A stretch of 64,000 nucleotides of DNA from Tubulanus polymorphus (lineage: Eukaryota > Nemertea > Palaeonemertea > Tubulaniformes > Tubulanidae). The notes beneath the pieces are model-generated. The model did no database searches, had not been told where the DNA came from, and saw only the letters and a program-made list of their open reading frames with translations. Shown in pieces: positions 1 to 13,817 of the stretch. The DNA is taken from contig NC_134025.1 in the NCBI RefSeq assembly GCF_964204645.1, positions 13,273,001 through 13,337,000 on the forward strand. The letters run 5' to 3'. Made by a program: the position numbers and the translations under genes. Within the stretch, counting starts at the first letter, position 1. Every line of letters starts with the position of its first letter.

Positions 1-2
1 AC

Positions 3-1955
3 CAGTCTACCAGCTCCATTATTGTGGTGCGCAATTCGCGAATGTAGATCTTTATGCCCCGTTGATTCGAGGAATTTCTGCGAGAAATAAGAACCAAAAT
101 GCGTGTTATGGCTACACCCGCCCCATTGGAACTCTTTCGTTTTGCCCCTCATCGTCATATCGCACGTGCACGACAGTAATTTACCACTGCTGCAGAGTCG
201 CGCCACGTTTGTGACAATTCCGGCAGCCATGATAGCGTAAGCGAAAGCACCTTCTCGAAATCCTGAAATAGATATTTTTACGTTTAAAACTTTCTAAAGC
301 ATATATCAGATTGGTCATTTATATAGTAAGTCCGCATATGTGACGCCGGTTAGGGCGTTATATAGGTTACATTAAACGCGGAAAGCCTTCGGTACTCATA
401 GTATACTTGGGGTAACTCAGGACAGGTAATCACGAATATACACAGTTTTATCGCATCATCTCAGATTAATGGGCAAATTTACCAGCAGATAGGATTCTTA
501 AGGCTTTCCTTTTGACAGAAAGCCATTTTTCACGTGTCTGCGAATGATGTAAACAGCCGAAGAACATTTTTATTTCAGCCGGTGAAACTGTCACTGGACG
601 ACTAGCCGAAAACGATCGATGTACGGTATCAACAAGTGTAGAGATCGGTAGACAGAAAAACATTTTAAAATGGTGAACGAAGAATACCGTTGAATTATAT
701 AGACTGGCTCTTGCTTTTTCTTTTCGTTAAGATGTAGAAAAACCGAGGATCCAATGAAATCACAATTGAATATAGAACACAAAATGTAGTTGGCACGAAA
801 ACTAGAAAGCGATTTTACTACACAATGGTTTTGTTGTGAAAAGAAATTCAAAAACTTATTACCAAACCTCGAATTTTCGAACCATCAATTGGGGATCAAT
901 TCGAAACCATCCCCATTTGTAGGCCTTCAATTAGTAACTTATAAAGTTGGAAAAGACAAAAATGAAGGCTTATGTACCTTTTCTAAGGAATTCGCTTTCG
1001 TGTGGATTCTTTCTCATCAAACTAGCGCAATCCCACCTGTATTTCTTAAACTGATATTTACATTCGTTGATGCTGTAGCGTATTCCGTATATGGCAGCCG
1101 CTGTAACGCCCGGGTAATTCAAGCACAAACTGTACTGACTATGCGAGATGTCTGGGTAGTTCTTGCAGATGATGTTCTCATCAGCACGGTTTGTCAACTG
1201 CTGTTGTTGCTGCCGACCTCGGATGTAGTTGTTACTGTTGTACGCTTGCGGTTTCCTTAAGCGTTCCTTACGATGATGAGAATTGTGTCGTATTCGACCA
1301 TCAGAATACCTGAAAAAAGCCCATCAAAATCTTACTCTACTTTTTGGATTTGATAGAGCATTCGATGTCCAAAATACAGATTACGTATATGTATTCAATT
1401 AAGTCTGTGACTTTTCTGTGTGGCATTTCAAATTATGGTCTTTAAAACAATATTGATTTTTAAGCCTATTGGGCAAAAAAGAAACTTTTAGCAATTCTAC
1501 GCACTAGTAAAATTGGTGAAATATGATGATTCGTATCCCCATAAACGTTAACAATTATAGCCAGCACCATTTACTAATTGCCCCGCTAAATGACCCGACT
1601 GAGGAAGAGAGTCATAAATCTATGTTTCGATGTGGGAGGTGTTTTTGGAGGGCGGTGAAACGAACTATTCATCCCTGTCTTTTTCCATCCAGGTTTCTGG
1701 TTTTATACGCTGGATTTTACTACCATTATAGTGATTACTTTTTGAAATTGATAATTTCATCAAGTAAACGGCATGAAACGGCATGTCCCAGGCTAGAATA
1801 TTAAAACACTCCCAAAGAACTAATCGATTAATATTTAGTGTAAAATGTTAAAGAAAAAGTCAGATTAAACGTAAACAGATTTGATTCAGAAATACTTACC
1901 CTGAGTATAAGCAAGCAACCATTAGCCAGATCAAAGATCGCCTTGTCGCATTCAT
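3..1955 (-). CDS. Wnt10: Wnt10 secreted ligand, N-terminal part (gene cut by left window edge)
   Basis: Secreted, lipid-modified Wnt ligand that signals through Frizzled receptors. Three coding exons are read on the minus strand: 1955-1900 (start ATG, signal peptide core SLIWLMVACLYSG), 1309-978, and 262-3. Donors and acceptors are canonical (CAGG|GTAAGT at 1900; TTTTTTCAG before 1309; AAAG|GTACAT at 978; TATTTCAG before 262; GT at 2-1), and the phases join to 216 codons. Exon 2 encodes a basic, Gln-rich pro-region, then INECKYQF and YRWDC. Exon 3 begins GFREGAFAYAIMAAGIV and ends HHNNGAGRL, the usual Wnt exon boundary. The FREGAFAYAI stretch and the NPHESEFLRKG lead-in match the Wnt10 subfamily better than Wnt1 or Wnt6. 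The exon(s) with the acylated-serine hairpin and Cys-rich C-terminus lie left of the window. Family identity is very secure; the subfamily call rests on recalled WNT10A/B similarity. Confidence 0.88.
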
Positions 1956-3916
1956 TCTCGTGTTGTCGCAAGTAAAGTCTCAAATATCTGTTCGCTGAAA
2001 TGCTCCTCCATTTGTTTTCATGCCGTTGTGATTCAGCGTTAAATGGTAAGTATTTTCGTACCTTTCTCCAACAAACCATAACTGTCAAGACGGCCATTCG
2101 TCTTCCCGCCACAAGCTCGCCTACCGCCGTAACAGATTTATTACCAGGTTGCTAAGAAGGAGGTCACTGTTTTATTAGAAATTTACGCTCGTCCATTGGC
2201 GGTGTTCTCCGATCAAGTTCTCGCGCTCTTTAGCTAAACGGATTTAATGACGTCACGATTATTCGCAAAATAGTGACCGACGCCAGTTTCTCGCAATGAT
2301 TACTTGTACCATCTGCCTTTCTCACTAGGCGAGGTGATGCATAATGAATTTTAACGATTGCCTATCATTAATTGAATCTTGTTTACCACCGTAATATACA
2401 GGACACTTTCAGACTATTTCAGGATCTTACTCACACCCACGGAGCGCCCTTTTAATTCGATAACGTCCTACGCATCAAATAAATGAGTTACGTATCACCA
2501 GTCCAGGGGAAAACCGTTTTAAGAAAAATGCGGGAAATATTTTAGATGTAAATTTGTTGTATCATAATACCATTTGGTCAAGCTACGATATATGACTTCC
2601 TGTGTAAAGAAGTAAGGAATCAAAAGGTAATTCGAAAAGAAATGAATAAACACTAACTATCATATTTTACGATAGATCACGTGCTCCATGACGCCTTACG
2701 AAAAGTCGCTTGTTTGAAGATACACGCGGTTGTGGACTGTACATGAACGTTCGAATTACATTTGTTATATCAACCAATCAGTGACTTGTAGCTTACGGCC
2801 ATTCTTGGCATGGTCATTGTTCATCGGGCCAATAAAATAGTACATAAACAATCAAATTTGAATTATAGCTGAAGTCTTTCCCTCCCTATAACGACGAAGT
2901 CGTACGACTTTCGCCCATTGATCGTAATTATTCACCTTTAGCCAATATTTTTCCTGTTCTGGACAGCCACCTGTTAAAGTCATTCGATGATTAATACAAA
3001 AATTGCACTAAGTGATATCTGCGCACGCTTGTCTAGCCGTCAAATTAAATAGATAGTCATTTATAAACAACACTGTAAGAAAATTCGAACATGGATAGAC
3101 GCTTTTTGCAAAATGCCAAGAATACGACGGTTTAATTTGGAAGTCCACTTAGATTGAGGCAGATATTGATGCGGAAAACAGAACGGCGCTAGAAAACCAC
3201 ATCAAAATCCTCGACTTCCGAGAAGTTTGTGAAATAAGTTATTGCTGTGGCTTGACGGTGACGGCAATAATAGCCAAGTTGATAGACCGGAAGACATTAT
3301 TCGTTGGCGTTCGTCAATCGCGCCGGTGACAGATATTTGCAGTTATGGTTTAATATCAAAACACATAAAACAACGCCGAGCGCCGGGATGCTTCAAAAGA
3401 ATGCTGACCGACCGAATGCAGACATCTGAGTGTATCTAGACACCTCCTAACTTCTCGTTTTATGGCACCATCATAACTCTGACGCCCAGGTTGTGAGAAA
3501 TTCAATCGAGGACCTCCCGAATATGTTTCAATGGAGATCAATTGGTGGATTGGAGACACGTGGACGTTTAAGTATCATTTAATTAGCAGTTTATGCCCAC
3601 ACATTTGACTTTGAGCTATTGTCGTAAATGATTTTATGAAGCGAAGTCATTTTGTTGTCCATTCACGACCAATCGCGATTCGATTCGGCAACAATGTCGC
3701 GGGTGTCTTCGTTTCTTTGAAGAAAACGTCGTAAACGGTGAAAACTGAGGAAAAGTCACGATCAACAGAAATCAATTCAATCTGCGTGCAGTCTCGACCA
3801 GTTGAAAAAACTCTGTCAGAAAACCGATGCCAAAGGCATCGCCCAGCGGTTGCCGCACCTTATAACGCAAAGAGCTTAAATACGCTAAAACTTCCACGTA
3901 ACTTCACTGACTGAAT
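1956..3916. other. Wnt10-Wnt1 head-to-head intergenic region
   Basis: About 2.0 kb between the divergent start codons of Wnt10 (minus) and Wnt1 (plus). It must hold both 5' UTRs and core promoters unless non-coding first exons lie elsewhere. I see no coding exon, tandem repeat or transposon end here; the short open frames have no recognisable protein. It is a candidate shared or bidirectional control region, by position only. Confidence 0.5.
3859..3868 (+). promoter_or_regulatory. possible TATA-like element of Wnt1
   Basis: TTATAACG occurs about 50 bases before the Wnt1 ATG (3917). Spacing would leave a very short 5' leader, and such AT-rich words are common in this DNA, so this is only a weak suggestion. 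Confidence 0.2.
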
Positions 3917-6900
3917 ATGGATTGGTTGACAATGCTTAAGAATTTGGGAATAATCGCTGTGATATTGGCGTCTCTTGTTCCAATCTCACTAAACGCGTCT
4001 CAAAATTCCACTACTACTTCGAATCGAACGAAAAAACGACCGAAACTTCGCACGCGAGGAATAAAATGGTGGTAAGTAGGATATATTTACGCGATATGCA
4101 GGTTGATAATGCTTTGAAATATGGCCGATATGGCCAATCTCTCTTGACATTTTTATGTTACTGCACGCTCCACCTTTCTCATTAAAGTTTATACCGGTAG
4201 AATTCTATCAAGCTGCGGCCAAAAGTAGGAATAATGTTCTGTGTATGATTTTGATACTAAAAATATAAAATGAGAATCATTTTTAAATAACCGCTATTTC
4301 TAATAACGATACCGAGAAATGGTTTTGTTCACATGAATCTTTATTTGGAGGTAAAACTTTTGGTTTGAATGTTAATGCAGAACGATGGTTTATTTACGAG
4401 TTCTTGAGAAAGTAGGGAAACAACAGTCCGGCGCTGCATGGCTCGTCTTTTTAGATTAATTGTCGTATACGTAATGCCCTTAATTGCGATACAATTGCCA
4501 TCCCATGACAGTAGTCGTTTCATTAATGAAGGAGACCATCGTAGATGTTAGATATTCCCTCTAACTTTTCTCGGAGAAGCTAACACACATTTAGCAGCAA
4601 TGATGCAGCAATATAGTATCATGATGCTTCACTTGACAATGCATTGGTAAGTTGCTAATAATTTGGAATGCGGTTATGGTGGTAGCTCTTCGTTTTCTTT
4701 TAATTTTTCTCTTCTTTCCTGTACACATATGCATCGAAAAGTACTTTACCCGAAAGAAAATAGTCCAGACTTAAACTATGAGGTAGTCAGTTATCAGTCG
4801 AGTGAGATTTTCGGAAAATATTTCTCAAAATAGAATAACGAATCACGTAGCACGTATATTTTCTGGTTCGTTCCCATGTTTTAGAACAGAGACAACGAAA
4901 ATAGAAGTAAGGGTGAGAGAGAAATAGATACCATTCCAGACTATCTGAGATGCATTGTTTTAGCTTGGTTTTGCCGTGTGACGAATGGTTTTTTGGGCAA
5001 AACGTCTTTATTTAGCACATATTGCCGTAATTGAGCGTCCCATCGATAGTTCATATTGGATCTCGGCAACGATCGCTCGGGATGCGCCGGACACCATGAA
5101 ATTGCCACTCGCATGATGCATGGTGACTTTTATGGCCATTACTATCACTATTCTAAAATTATGACCCTTGTACCTCGGCAGCCAAACTCGTGTGATTCAT
5201 GGGCTTTCACGAAATTCTTAGACCGCGTTTGCAAGATAAATGTTTTTAGAGGAACATTTTCGAAAGCTCCTTCCGTTAACATTTTCATAATCCGATCAAT
5301 ATCAAATATTGCCATTACACGACAGTATATTTCATAAAGAGAGATGAATTCATTTAAACCACCTATTTTAGACAGATCTGAACGAATAACAGTTTGGTAA
5401 GTTTGTTTTCGTATCAGTATTGAAGGAAATAAGAACTTTAAAACCCACTATATACAGAATTCACAAGATTAGAAGCGTCGTTTTTTATTCAATTGTTGAT
5501 AAATGAAATTCGTTTTTGATATTTTAGATTCAGTATAGAGCGGGTTTTAAACTCAAGTTCTTATTTCCTTGAAATAAAAATAAAACTTATACTGTTCTCC
5601 ACGTCAGTGTGGCTAGAACTTGAGTATCATTTATCAAACTCTAGAATAAGTCGTTATTAATAGGATTTTGATTTCAGAATATAACATCCAGATTGTCATC
5701 AATTTTTATAAGACGTCTGAACCCTGAAGTGCGTAGTCATCATTGCCAAATATGGTCACTGAAGATGCATGCAATGATAAAGAACGAGCGATGACATGTT
5801 GTAAATAGCGGCCCAACAAGTCAGAATCCGCGCTGATGGTTAGTGACTCAGGCTTATAGGCCTATAAAAGTGGCAACAAATGTGAATAGATATCTGCGTC
5901 ATGTCGATATTAATGGATTCCAGTTGATATAAAACTGTAATATGTCGGAATCTACGCGATGACACAAGTGACGAATGTATTGTGTTCGGCCCTATAATCG
6001 GATACATTTACAAAATATTCATCTAAATGATTTGTGAGAAGATGATCTTTATATTCATGGTAGTTTTTCCTGATCATAATCACGGAAAATGATCATAATC
6101 ACGGAAAATTTCTTTCTTTGGGAAATTCGTATGACCTTAATATATTTGTATTGCTGTTTTTGACCACCTATATAATATAATCAATTATGTATTTAAACAA
6201 AAAATATGTAACCACTTATTTCAGAGGATTTGACAAAAAACTGTTCCATATCGGTTGTGTTCAAAGATAGTAAAAGGTTGAAAACAATTTGTCATTATAG
6301 GATGTACGTGTATACGACCATTTAATATTGTGGTAAAATAACTAGCGACAATCGAACAGACGAATCTCCCATATAGCTTCCATGACTGAGAATGTGTCTC
6401 TCCTCAAACCATTATTATCTGGGACAGAATGCCTACGTTACTATATAAAAATGATGTGCAAGAATGGTGTCCTGGAGAAGGGGGTGGAATAGGGAGAATA
6501 GGAGTCGCTCTATAAATCATATCATATCATATCACTCCAAATAATTTCAGTTTCAATTATATGTTTTATCTACCATACAAATTTCATCATGAATTGAATA
6601 GGCCCGAAGGTAAATATTTTTGGGCAGGTGGATAGATCCCCAAAAGTCAACAAAACACATGACGCCAATTCCCATATGATATTTACATATTTTCAAAAGT
6701 TTTGGAAACAGATGATTAAATCAAATGAGGAAACATGTAATTTTGTTAAGAATGTTCTTATTTCAATAAGATTGATCGAGGAGGGAAGAAATTGAGCATG
6801 AATAATAATGATAGGCTATTGGAATTCAGGAAAACACGATGAATTTCAATGTGACCGACTTTTTAACGTGATTCTTTTTGAATACATAAATCTATCAACA

Positions 6901-9900
6901 AATTGGTGTCCTTAAACTTGTTTTCTAAGTCGCAGGAAGTCGAGCTGTGAATAGAATTTTCTCGCAAGATTGATACAATCTCGTAAATCGACGGTACCCT
7001 ATTGTCTGACGGGATGACGGGTCATAGCTCGCTCCGTTCCGGCCTATCGTCTACGAGCCCTCGGGGCGCATCGGAAATTACTGTAAAAATACGTCGGGAC
7101 TTCAACATCTCCGGTTTGAGAAAAACCAATCAGTTATACCTGGCATCTCCTCTGAGAATGTTTCCGACAAGAATTTTCCACTGTATTTAACGTTTGAATA
7201 AGCATCGTAATCGGGAAAGTTGATTTCAAAAAGTTTTTCTTCTATGGATTATGGTCGACTGTCAGCGTTTGTTATTTGGATTTTTATACTGCGCTCAAGT
7301 ATTTGAATTCGTTATGCCACGGAGTTTATGTGATAGTAGGAAGCACCACGTTTCGACAAACGTGGCCAGTCGACGGTCTTTGAACGCGATGCTAGATCGA
7401 CGTCCTTGTAAAAAGCAACGAAAGCAATTTAACCTCCGGTAAAAGATAACGCAATTGATTATCAAATATAGCTAAATGGTGAAATACTCTCAATATCACT
7501 AGACTTTGATAACGTGATATAACTACGCAATAAATCGCGAGAGACGAATGAAATATGAGTCCCACAATCATAAGTTCGAAAAAGATTTAAAACATCAAAA
7601 CTATAAAGAATTTATTAAAAACTCGAATTTTCGGTTTTATCCTAAGAACCATAATTTTAGTCACTCTTGAGAATGGTTTTTAGGATAAAACCGAAAATTC
7701 GAGTTTTTAATAAATTCTTTATAGTTTTGTTGTTTTAAATCTTTTTCGAACTTGTTTTGTGGGACTCATATTTCATCACAAGACTTTGTTTTCCTTAAGT
7801 CGATTTTATTTAAGTTTTCATTATTAAGAGTTTTCTGCTAAGTGTTGAAGAAATCTCTGTAGACGGAAAGAAGAAATCTTTCAGAAACGACAGGAAAACA
7901 GATTTCATACTTATTATTACAACAATACTCTCGGTTTCTTTATACACGTTTTCTGCCACCACGCACCTATCGATATCCTCTCTAATCATTAATTTTCATC
8001 CCTTTTTATTTTAGGAATTTGTTCAACGTCGGTCATATTTCCAACGACCTTCGCCAACTGCATAAACCGTCCACTTTTATCAGTCCCAGTTTGACGCCAC
8101 TGACGAAAAAACAGAGGAAGCTGGTCACCAAATACATGGGCTCATTACAGGCTATCGTGAAAGGTGCATCGTCAGCAGTACAAGAATGCAAGTATCAGTT
8201 CCAACATAGTCGCTGGAACTGCCCAACAGCTGAAAGTGGACACGGTGGAAATATATTCGGAAAAATATTACGCATAGGTAAGTTGAAACACTGCAGGTAT
8301 ATGATTGGCTAGTTTGCGAGTTTCTTATATCCGCTCACTGATGATGCTCCTCCTGGGAGTGAGGGTAATGCTGCATTTTTTAGATTAGACTTTTAAAACC
8401 ATTCTTTGTTTGTTCATTATTCTTCGTCTCATAGAAATTGTAATTACTTGTGTGAATTCTTGTGATTTTGCATTTGTAGGATCTCGGGAGACTGCGTTTA
8501 TATACTCAATAACCAGTGCGGCTGTGTCGCATCACATAGCGCGGGGCTGTAGCGACGGTCAGATTTACACGTGTCATTGCACGTACAACAGGCCGACTAC
8601 TGGTCAGCACTGGCAGTGGGGAGGCTGTAACGACAAGGCGGCTGTCACGTTTGGATACAAGTTCTCGCGGCATTTCGTCGACGTCGTGGAGAAAGGTCGT
8701 GACATGCGCTACATGATGAACTTGCACAATAATGAAGCTGGTCGCCTTGTAAGTATATATCTGTACCGAAATTGAAACCAATTTCTTTTTTTTCTCCCAT
8801 TTTTTCACGGGATTTCACCGAAGTCAAAAGTTTCCCCCGGAAATTCCTGATTATTTCTACACACCAGAAGGCGGTTGTGAGCTTTCGAAATTCACGTATA
8901 TGTAATATCTTCAAACATATGGTGGAGGAGGGGATCAAGGTCAGGGGTCGAAAGCAGTTGGATTAATCGCTAAAATCGATGCCCGTATGGAGAAGTTTCA
9001 TACATTGATCGTCCCACCGTGGAGATATATTTCAAAATTTCCCGGCACTAATAGTCAATAAAAGGAACTGGCTCAGACATGTTGTCGGATGAACTGCACA
9101 ATAGTCAAGGACAGTTAGATCATTTCGCGATATTTATGGCTTTACAATCAGTTTCGTGCAAATTGAAACTGCCAGTCGTTTGAGACAATTACATCACAGC
9201 AGTAGAACTATGGATATAATGCGTGTATATGTGAAACAATTCATATCAGAACAAGTCTCAGACCTTTTACGATATTCTGGTGTCAAAAAGATTGTTGGCA
9301 AACGCCTGGGGCTTGGGATAGATATGACGTAACGAAGCTTTTATTGCCTCAAAATCAACCCACACGATTCGTCTGAGGAATTAATGAGCACCTTATTGGC
9401 GCCTAATACGTGGCTGTTAACGGATCATCCAATTTATTCCTTTTGTTCCCAAATGAAATCAATTGGCGATATTTGAATAGCAAATACTCTTGTTTGTAAA
9501 TATTGCAATTTAAACTGACTGACGGGTTGTTTATAATTGAATTCGCGGAAGTCACGAAAAATTTCATGGACTTTGTCATTTCATCTCGTTGATGATTGTG
9601 AGGATTTGTTGAACTGTTGCAAACATTCATCACCATAAATGATACAAATTGTTTGCACCAGCTAGAAAATATAACCTATCATTATGGGGAACAGAGCAGG
9701 GGTTCCTGGCTACTTTGTCTGTATGACCAGATATCATTCATATAGAGGTTTCGTGAGTGCGTAGATATAAATGGTCCCACAGATAGCAAGAGCGATACTG
9801 GTTAATTCTAAGCTGACGAAAGAAGGGCAGTAGCAACTTGAGGAGCCGGTGGGCGATTGGCTATTATAGCGTTCGACGCCTAGGATGCTGGACTGTCCTA

Positions 9901-12900
9901 GAGTTGCGAACTTTTCAATTATATGTCACTGAAACATTGACGAATAAAGATTCGTTGATTTCGTGTAAGAAATTATTCGTTAAACAAATGCTCTCACTTC
10001 TGGTGACCAACGGGACCAAACTTTATTACCGAGAGATCTAGTCGTTAATTGTGTGGTATTGTGCCCGTATTAGTGTGCACCTATGCTATAATCGCTATCA
10101 CTGACGGCAAAACTTCTATGAATTTTTGGATATTAGGTTGGATATGACAGATTTTAAGCTAAATCAGGGTAATGATAAGTACTAATAACTGCCCTAAGTA
10201 TTCTTGACATTTCTTTATGAAATATTTTGGCGATAAACGGGGCCAAACATTATCACGGTAGACTCAAGTCATCGTAGTTTTATGGAACATCGTGTCTGAA
10301 GTTCTGGTGTAAATTTGACTACAAATATTTCGTATACCCCTTTTTACTTCTTCAATATGACCTGGGGTCAGTGGTCATTTGGTTGCTGTATTCTGCAATG
10401 TTTTTTGTGACTTCAATTTCTTTTGATCCTATATATTTCTGCAAAATCGCCAATACCAAAAATTCGTGATAAAAGCCGAAGTCAAGAAATTATGAGCGAA
10501 GTTTGTTTTGTCTCCGTTCATGATATCAAATGTTTCGTCCGTTGAAATGTTTCATCCGATTCATTTCAGGTGGTCAAACAAGAAATGGAGAAAGAGTGTA
10601 AGTGTCACGGAGTGTCAGGCAGTTGTACGATGAAAACCTGTTGGATGCGATTACCCACGTTTCGCAAAGTCGGCAAGATATTGAAAAAGAAATATGATGG
10701 CGCTTCTAAGGTCGTTTTAGGTAAGAAAATAACGGCTATTGAAGATGATACGAGTAATCTTTTTACAGTACCCGCTGCTGGCAGGCGAGAAAAAACTTTT
10801 AAAGAATTATCTCGTAAATCACAAATAGTTATATCTGGTCTTCTATCTACGCAAACGTTACAATAGAAAGAATCGATCCGTCGTGATATCTCATCAATTA
10901 TCAAAATTGTATTATGACTTTTATAATTGTATTTTTATAAGAATAAAATGAATTGATATCATTACATTGAATAGAAAAACTAATTTTAACAATTTTGATC
11001 GCTCTTTTCGAAACATGAGTATGCCTTTCACGTTGAAATGTTTCAAAATTAATTTATGCACATTTAACGTTTCTCCGCGAGACATTTGTCATAACAAGTG
11101 TAAAATCAACTCAAAAGAACGTGTGAATACTACATGTTTGTATAATAATCCCGAGGACAAGCTGTGGCAAACTTCGGTATCCTGAAAAAGTAGAATAATC
11201 TCACACTCAGACTTGGAGAATATACAAATAAGATTTGATAATATGACTTTATGACTTTATTGTCAAAGTATCAAAACTTCTATGACAAACTTAACATAAT
11301 ATGACCTAATCAATTAAAGATGTACACACAGTTATGATGCTCCATATCATGTGGGTTGTAATGAGATGAAAAAAGAACAAAATATATGGTATTAGATGGA
11401 AAACAACCCATATAAAATCCAATACGTACGAATCAAGTAAAATCATAAACGAAATTCATTTATCAAGAATGAAAATCAAAAGTTAGAAGACAAGACATTT
11501 CTCACTCTCTCTAGAAACCATAGTCAAGAGTGACGCTGGTCTTTAGAAACACACCTGACGATGGTGTCTATAAACACAGTCCGAAACGACGTGTCTTTCA
11601 ATTCATGATAAGTGAATTTCGTTTTTAATCTTTTTAATCTTAACATACTGTGAAAAATAGCAAAAATACAATGCGATTTAAAATCCCTGTTTTTTGTTAT
11701 ACGTAGGAAATAAATTGCTGTGTGTTGACATTATCGCGATGGTCATTAAACACAAAAATTAATCATTGTTTGAGGCAATTTAGTTTCGTCTTCATCGGCG
11801 CACGCGCGCTGTGAAATATCGTATGAAGAGGTCTCGCTATTTTCGAAATCCACATTCAATAAACAATGAGTCGTCGAAACTCGCGTCTTTTGCATGACGT
11901 ATATTATAGATTTATGTAATTTACTGGTGTAAAAGATTTGCACAACGAGCAAGGCGACAGATTTATTGTCAAATAATGGAGCCGAATACCCAAATTAACA
12001 TACAGGCCGACCGTAAAAATTATAGATGGATCTACTCCATGCTGCAAATGGTGACTCGTGGGGCTCTCTAAGTTGATCTACGACCAATTGGGTATGAAAT
12101 TGTCCAGATGAACTGCGTTGATATGGGGGTAGCTGGGGACGTTGAGCTGGGATGTCGGGTGCACCGGCTTGATGATTACGCCTGATTAGCTCGAGTTGTT
12201 TTTACTGTTTTATGGTGTCTTCGTTGTGGAGAAATGAGCATTTTTTCTCTGACTTTTCTGAATTTTGCTGGGCTGGCGTTGCTATAAAACATAATACGTA
12301 ATCACTAAGCAATAAGTGACTCGCCGGGGTTGATGGTTAGATATAGATATGCGATAATACGCGGAAACTGATGCAACATGCGCGAAAACAAATTTTAGCA
12401 CTGGGATTCTTTAGGCCTCAAAGTATTTTTGAGAAAATGAAAAATATAAACATTTGAAAAGATCACGATTTATTTCGCTCCACTAACTTTCCCGATTTTG
12501 TTTGTTTGCGTTGGAATATGTACATTTTGCTTATTTACATTTTGCTTATTTACATCTCGATCTTGATGTATTTTCTTTTCAGGAAACAACGGCAACACTG
12601 GTTACCGAGGAAAACAGAAGAAACGTAGAAAGTTCAACTTAATTCCGGTGAATTCTAGCTACAAAAAACCGCAAGCGAGCGATCTAGTTTACTACGAGGA
12701 TTCGCCAAAGTTTTGTGATAAATCCACGTCCTTGGGCATGGGGCACGGGACTAAAGGTCGTGAATGCAACGCAACAAGTATCAGCGTAGACGGTTGCGAG
12801 ATAATGTGCTGTGGCCGAGGCTTCAGGACAGAAACGTACACCGTAAAAGAAAGATGTAGCTGCACATTCCAATGGTGCTGCAAAGTACACTGTAAAATAT

Positions 12901-12935
12901 GTAGTCGGACCAAACTAAGGCATATTTGCTTATGA
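3917..12935 (+). CDS. Wnt1: Wnt1 secreted signalling ligand, complete
   Basis: Secreted morphogen of the canonical Wnt pathway. Five coding exons: 3917-4071, 8015-8277, 8480-8748, 10570-10720, 12583-12935; phases 2,1,0,1 close to 396 aa plus TGA, close to the usual 370 aa. Exon 1 gives a signal peptide (hydrophobic residues about 9-28), an N-T-S-rich stretch with possible N-glycosylation sites, a basic run, and ends in the KWW typical of Wnt1/Wnt6. Exon 2 has AVQECKYQF and SRWNCP; exon 3 has [42 protein letters not shown]; exon 4 has [19 protein letters not shown] with the acylated serine hairpin (residues 241-248); exon 5 has [22 protein letters not shown] and the terminal Cys cluster ending HICL. 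RETAFI..ITSA and EKGRD mark it as Wnt1. The usual Wnt1 GCRETAF reads GSRETAF here, suggesting a rather derived copy. Introns: 3.9 kb, 0.2 kb, 1.8 kb, 1.9 kb. Wnt6 follows in the same orientation. Confidence 0.96.
5421..5574. repeat. short fold-back repeat in Wnt1 intron 1
   Basis: Left arm GGAAATAAGAACTTTAAAACCC (from about 5424) is mirrored by a right arm reading GGGTTTTAAACTCAAGTTCTTATTTCC, ending at about 5569, with a few mismatches. The loop includes the words TTGATAAATGAAATTCGTTTTTGAT, also found (reverse-complemented, diverged) in the repeat near 11441-11632. Most likely an old non-autonomous transposon. Confidence 0.55.
6073..6110. repeat. two-copy direct repeat
   Basis: The 18-base word GATCATAATCACGGAAAA is present twice in tandem in Wnt1 intron 1. 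No function inferred. Confidence 0.7.
7548..7776. repeat. long near-perfect fold-back (about 103-bp arms) in Wnt1 intron 1
   Basis: The left arm begins ATGAAATATGAGTCCCACAA and runs to TTATCCTAAGAACCA; the right arm is its reverse complement ending TTGTGGGACTCATATTTCAT at 7776. I count only a handful of mismatches over about 103 bases, with a central spacer of about 22 bases. It lies 240 bases before Wnt1 exon 2. The form fits a fold-back MITE; in the pre-mRNA it would make a long double-stranded hairpin. Confidence 0.85.
11441..11632. repeat. MITE-like inverted repeat in Wnt1 intron 4
   Basis: Outer arms AATCATAAACGAAATTCATTTATCAAGAATGAAA and its diverged complement ending GAATTTCGTTTTTAATC enclose about 120 bases that include GACGATGGTGTCTATAAACA. 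The arms are shared with the loop of the 5421-5574 repeat, so it belongs to a family. No coding capacity. Confidence 0.5.
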
Positions 12936-13817
12936 TTTGATGTATGTTTTCGCTGAAAATATTTTCAAAACAATGAGCGTATCAATGTATATATATAAGC
13001 ATAATATCTTTTCCTGTCGGCGTTTAGTTATCTTATTTGAACGATGATAAAAGGCGGGAAATAGCGAGTGCACATCGAATCGATCCTTTTGATTCTTTTA
13101 CAGGTGACAAAAACGGGATCGTTCGTTCAAAAGACTTAAATAGTGCTAGACAATCATTCTACAATTTCTACCTCTCGTAAACATAAACACAGATGCTTTT
13201 GTAATGTAATGTCGTTATTGTCAATCTTAACGAGATCGAGGATGTGGATATCGTTTCGAACGACCGAAAAGATGAATATCTGTTCGAACGTTTGCAACAA
13301 TGTATCATACACTTCCCTGTTTAATGACTTGATAGACTACTTTTGAAGCTTATGCTGGGTTTTTTTGAATTAATCTTAAACTTTAGAGCTACTAACATGC
13401 TGTTTCGGTTACGTATCAGGCTTAAGGAGGCATGTAAAAATGTGTAAAGGCCCATTGTTTCAATAATATTTATAGTTTTTCGTTCCGCAGGTCAGAATTC
13501 AATTCTATTTCGATTCCGGCAAACTTGCTTTTAATTTTTGGCTTTCTCGTCTGCGGCTTCTATAGTTACGTGATACTGGTGGATGTTACATGTACACACG
13601 CAAAAATCATATAATGTATGTAAATATAAAGTGATGTTCTGTAAGGTTTTCTTAATTCTATGTTTTCTGTGACTGTTATCACGATATACTTGTGAGTTAA
13701 TTCCTCGAGATGGCGCATTGGTGCAATATGATTGAGCTCGTCCCATCACGAATGAACGAAGGCATGTCATCTCTACAATACATTGTTGGACCTGTCCTGG
13801 TAGTGCCACTAATTATA

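Noticed and set aside
790-1260. 156-codon open frame on the plus strand
   Set aside because: It is the opposite-strand shadow of Wnt10 exon 2 and its intron.
1925-1940. TCF/LEF-like word GATCAAAG near the Wnt10 start
   Set aside because: It falls in coding exon 1 and the seven-base core is too common to support autoregulation.
10570-10866. 98-codon open frame extending past Wnt1 exon 4
   Set aside because: The part after 10720 is intron: GTAAGA donor there matches the conserved Wnt1 exon border and the phase of exon 5. An intron-retaining truncated form is possible but unsupported.
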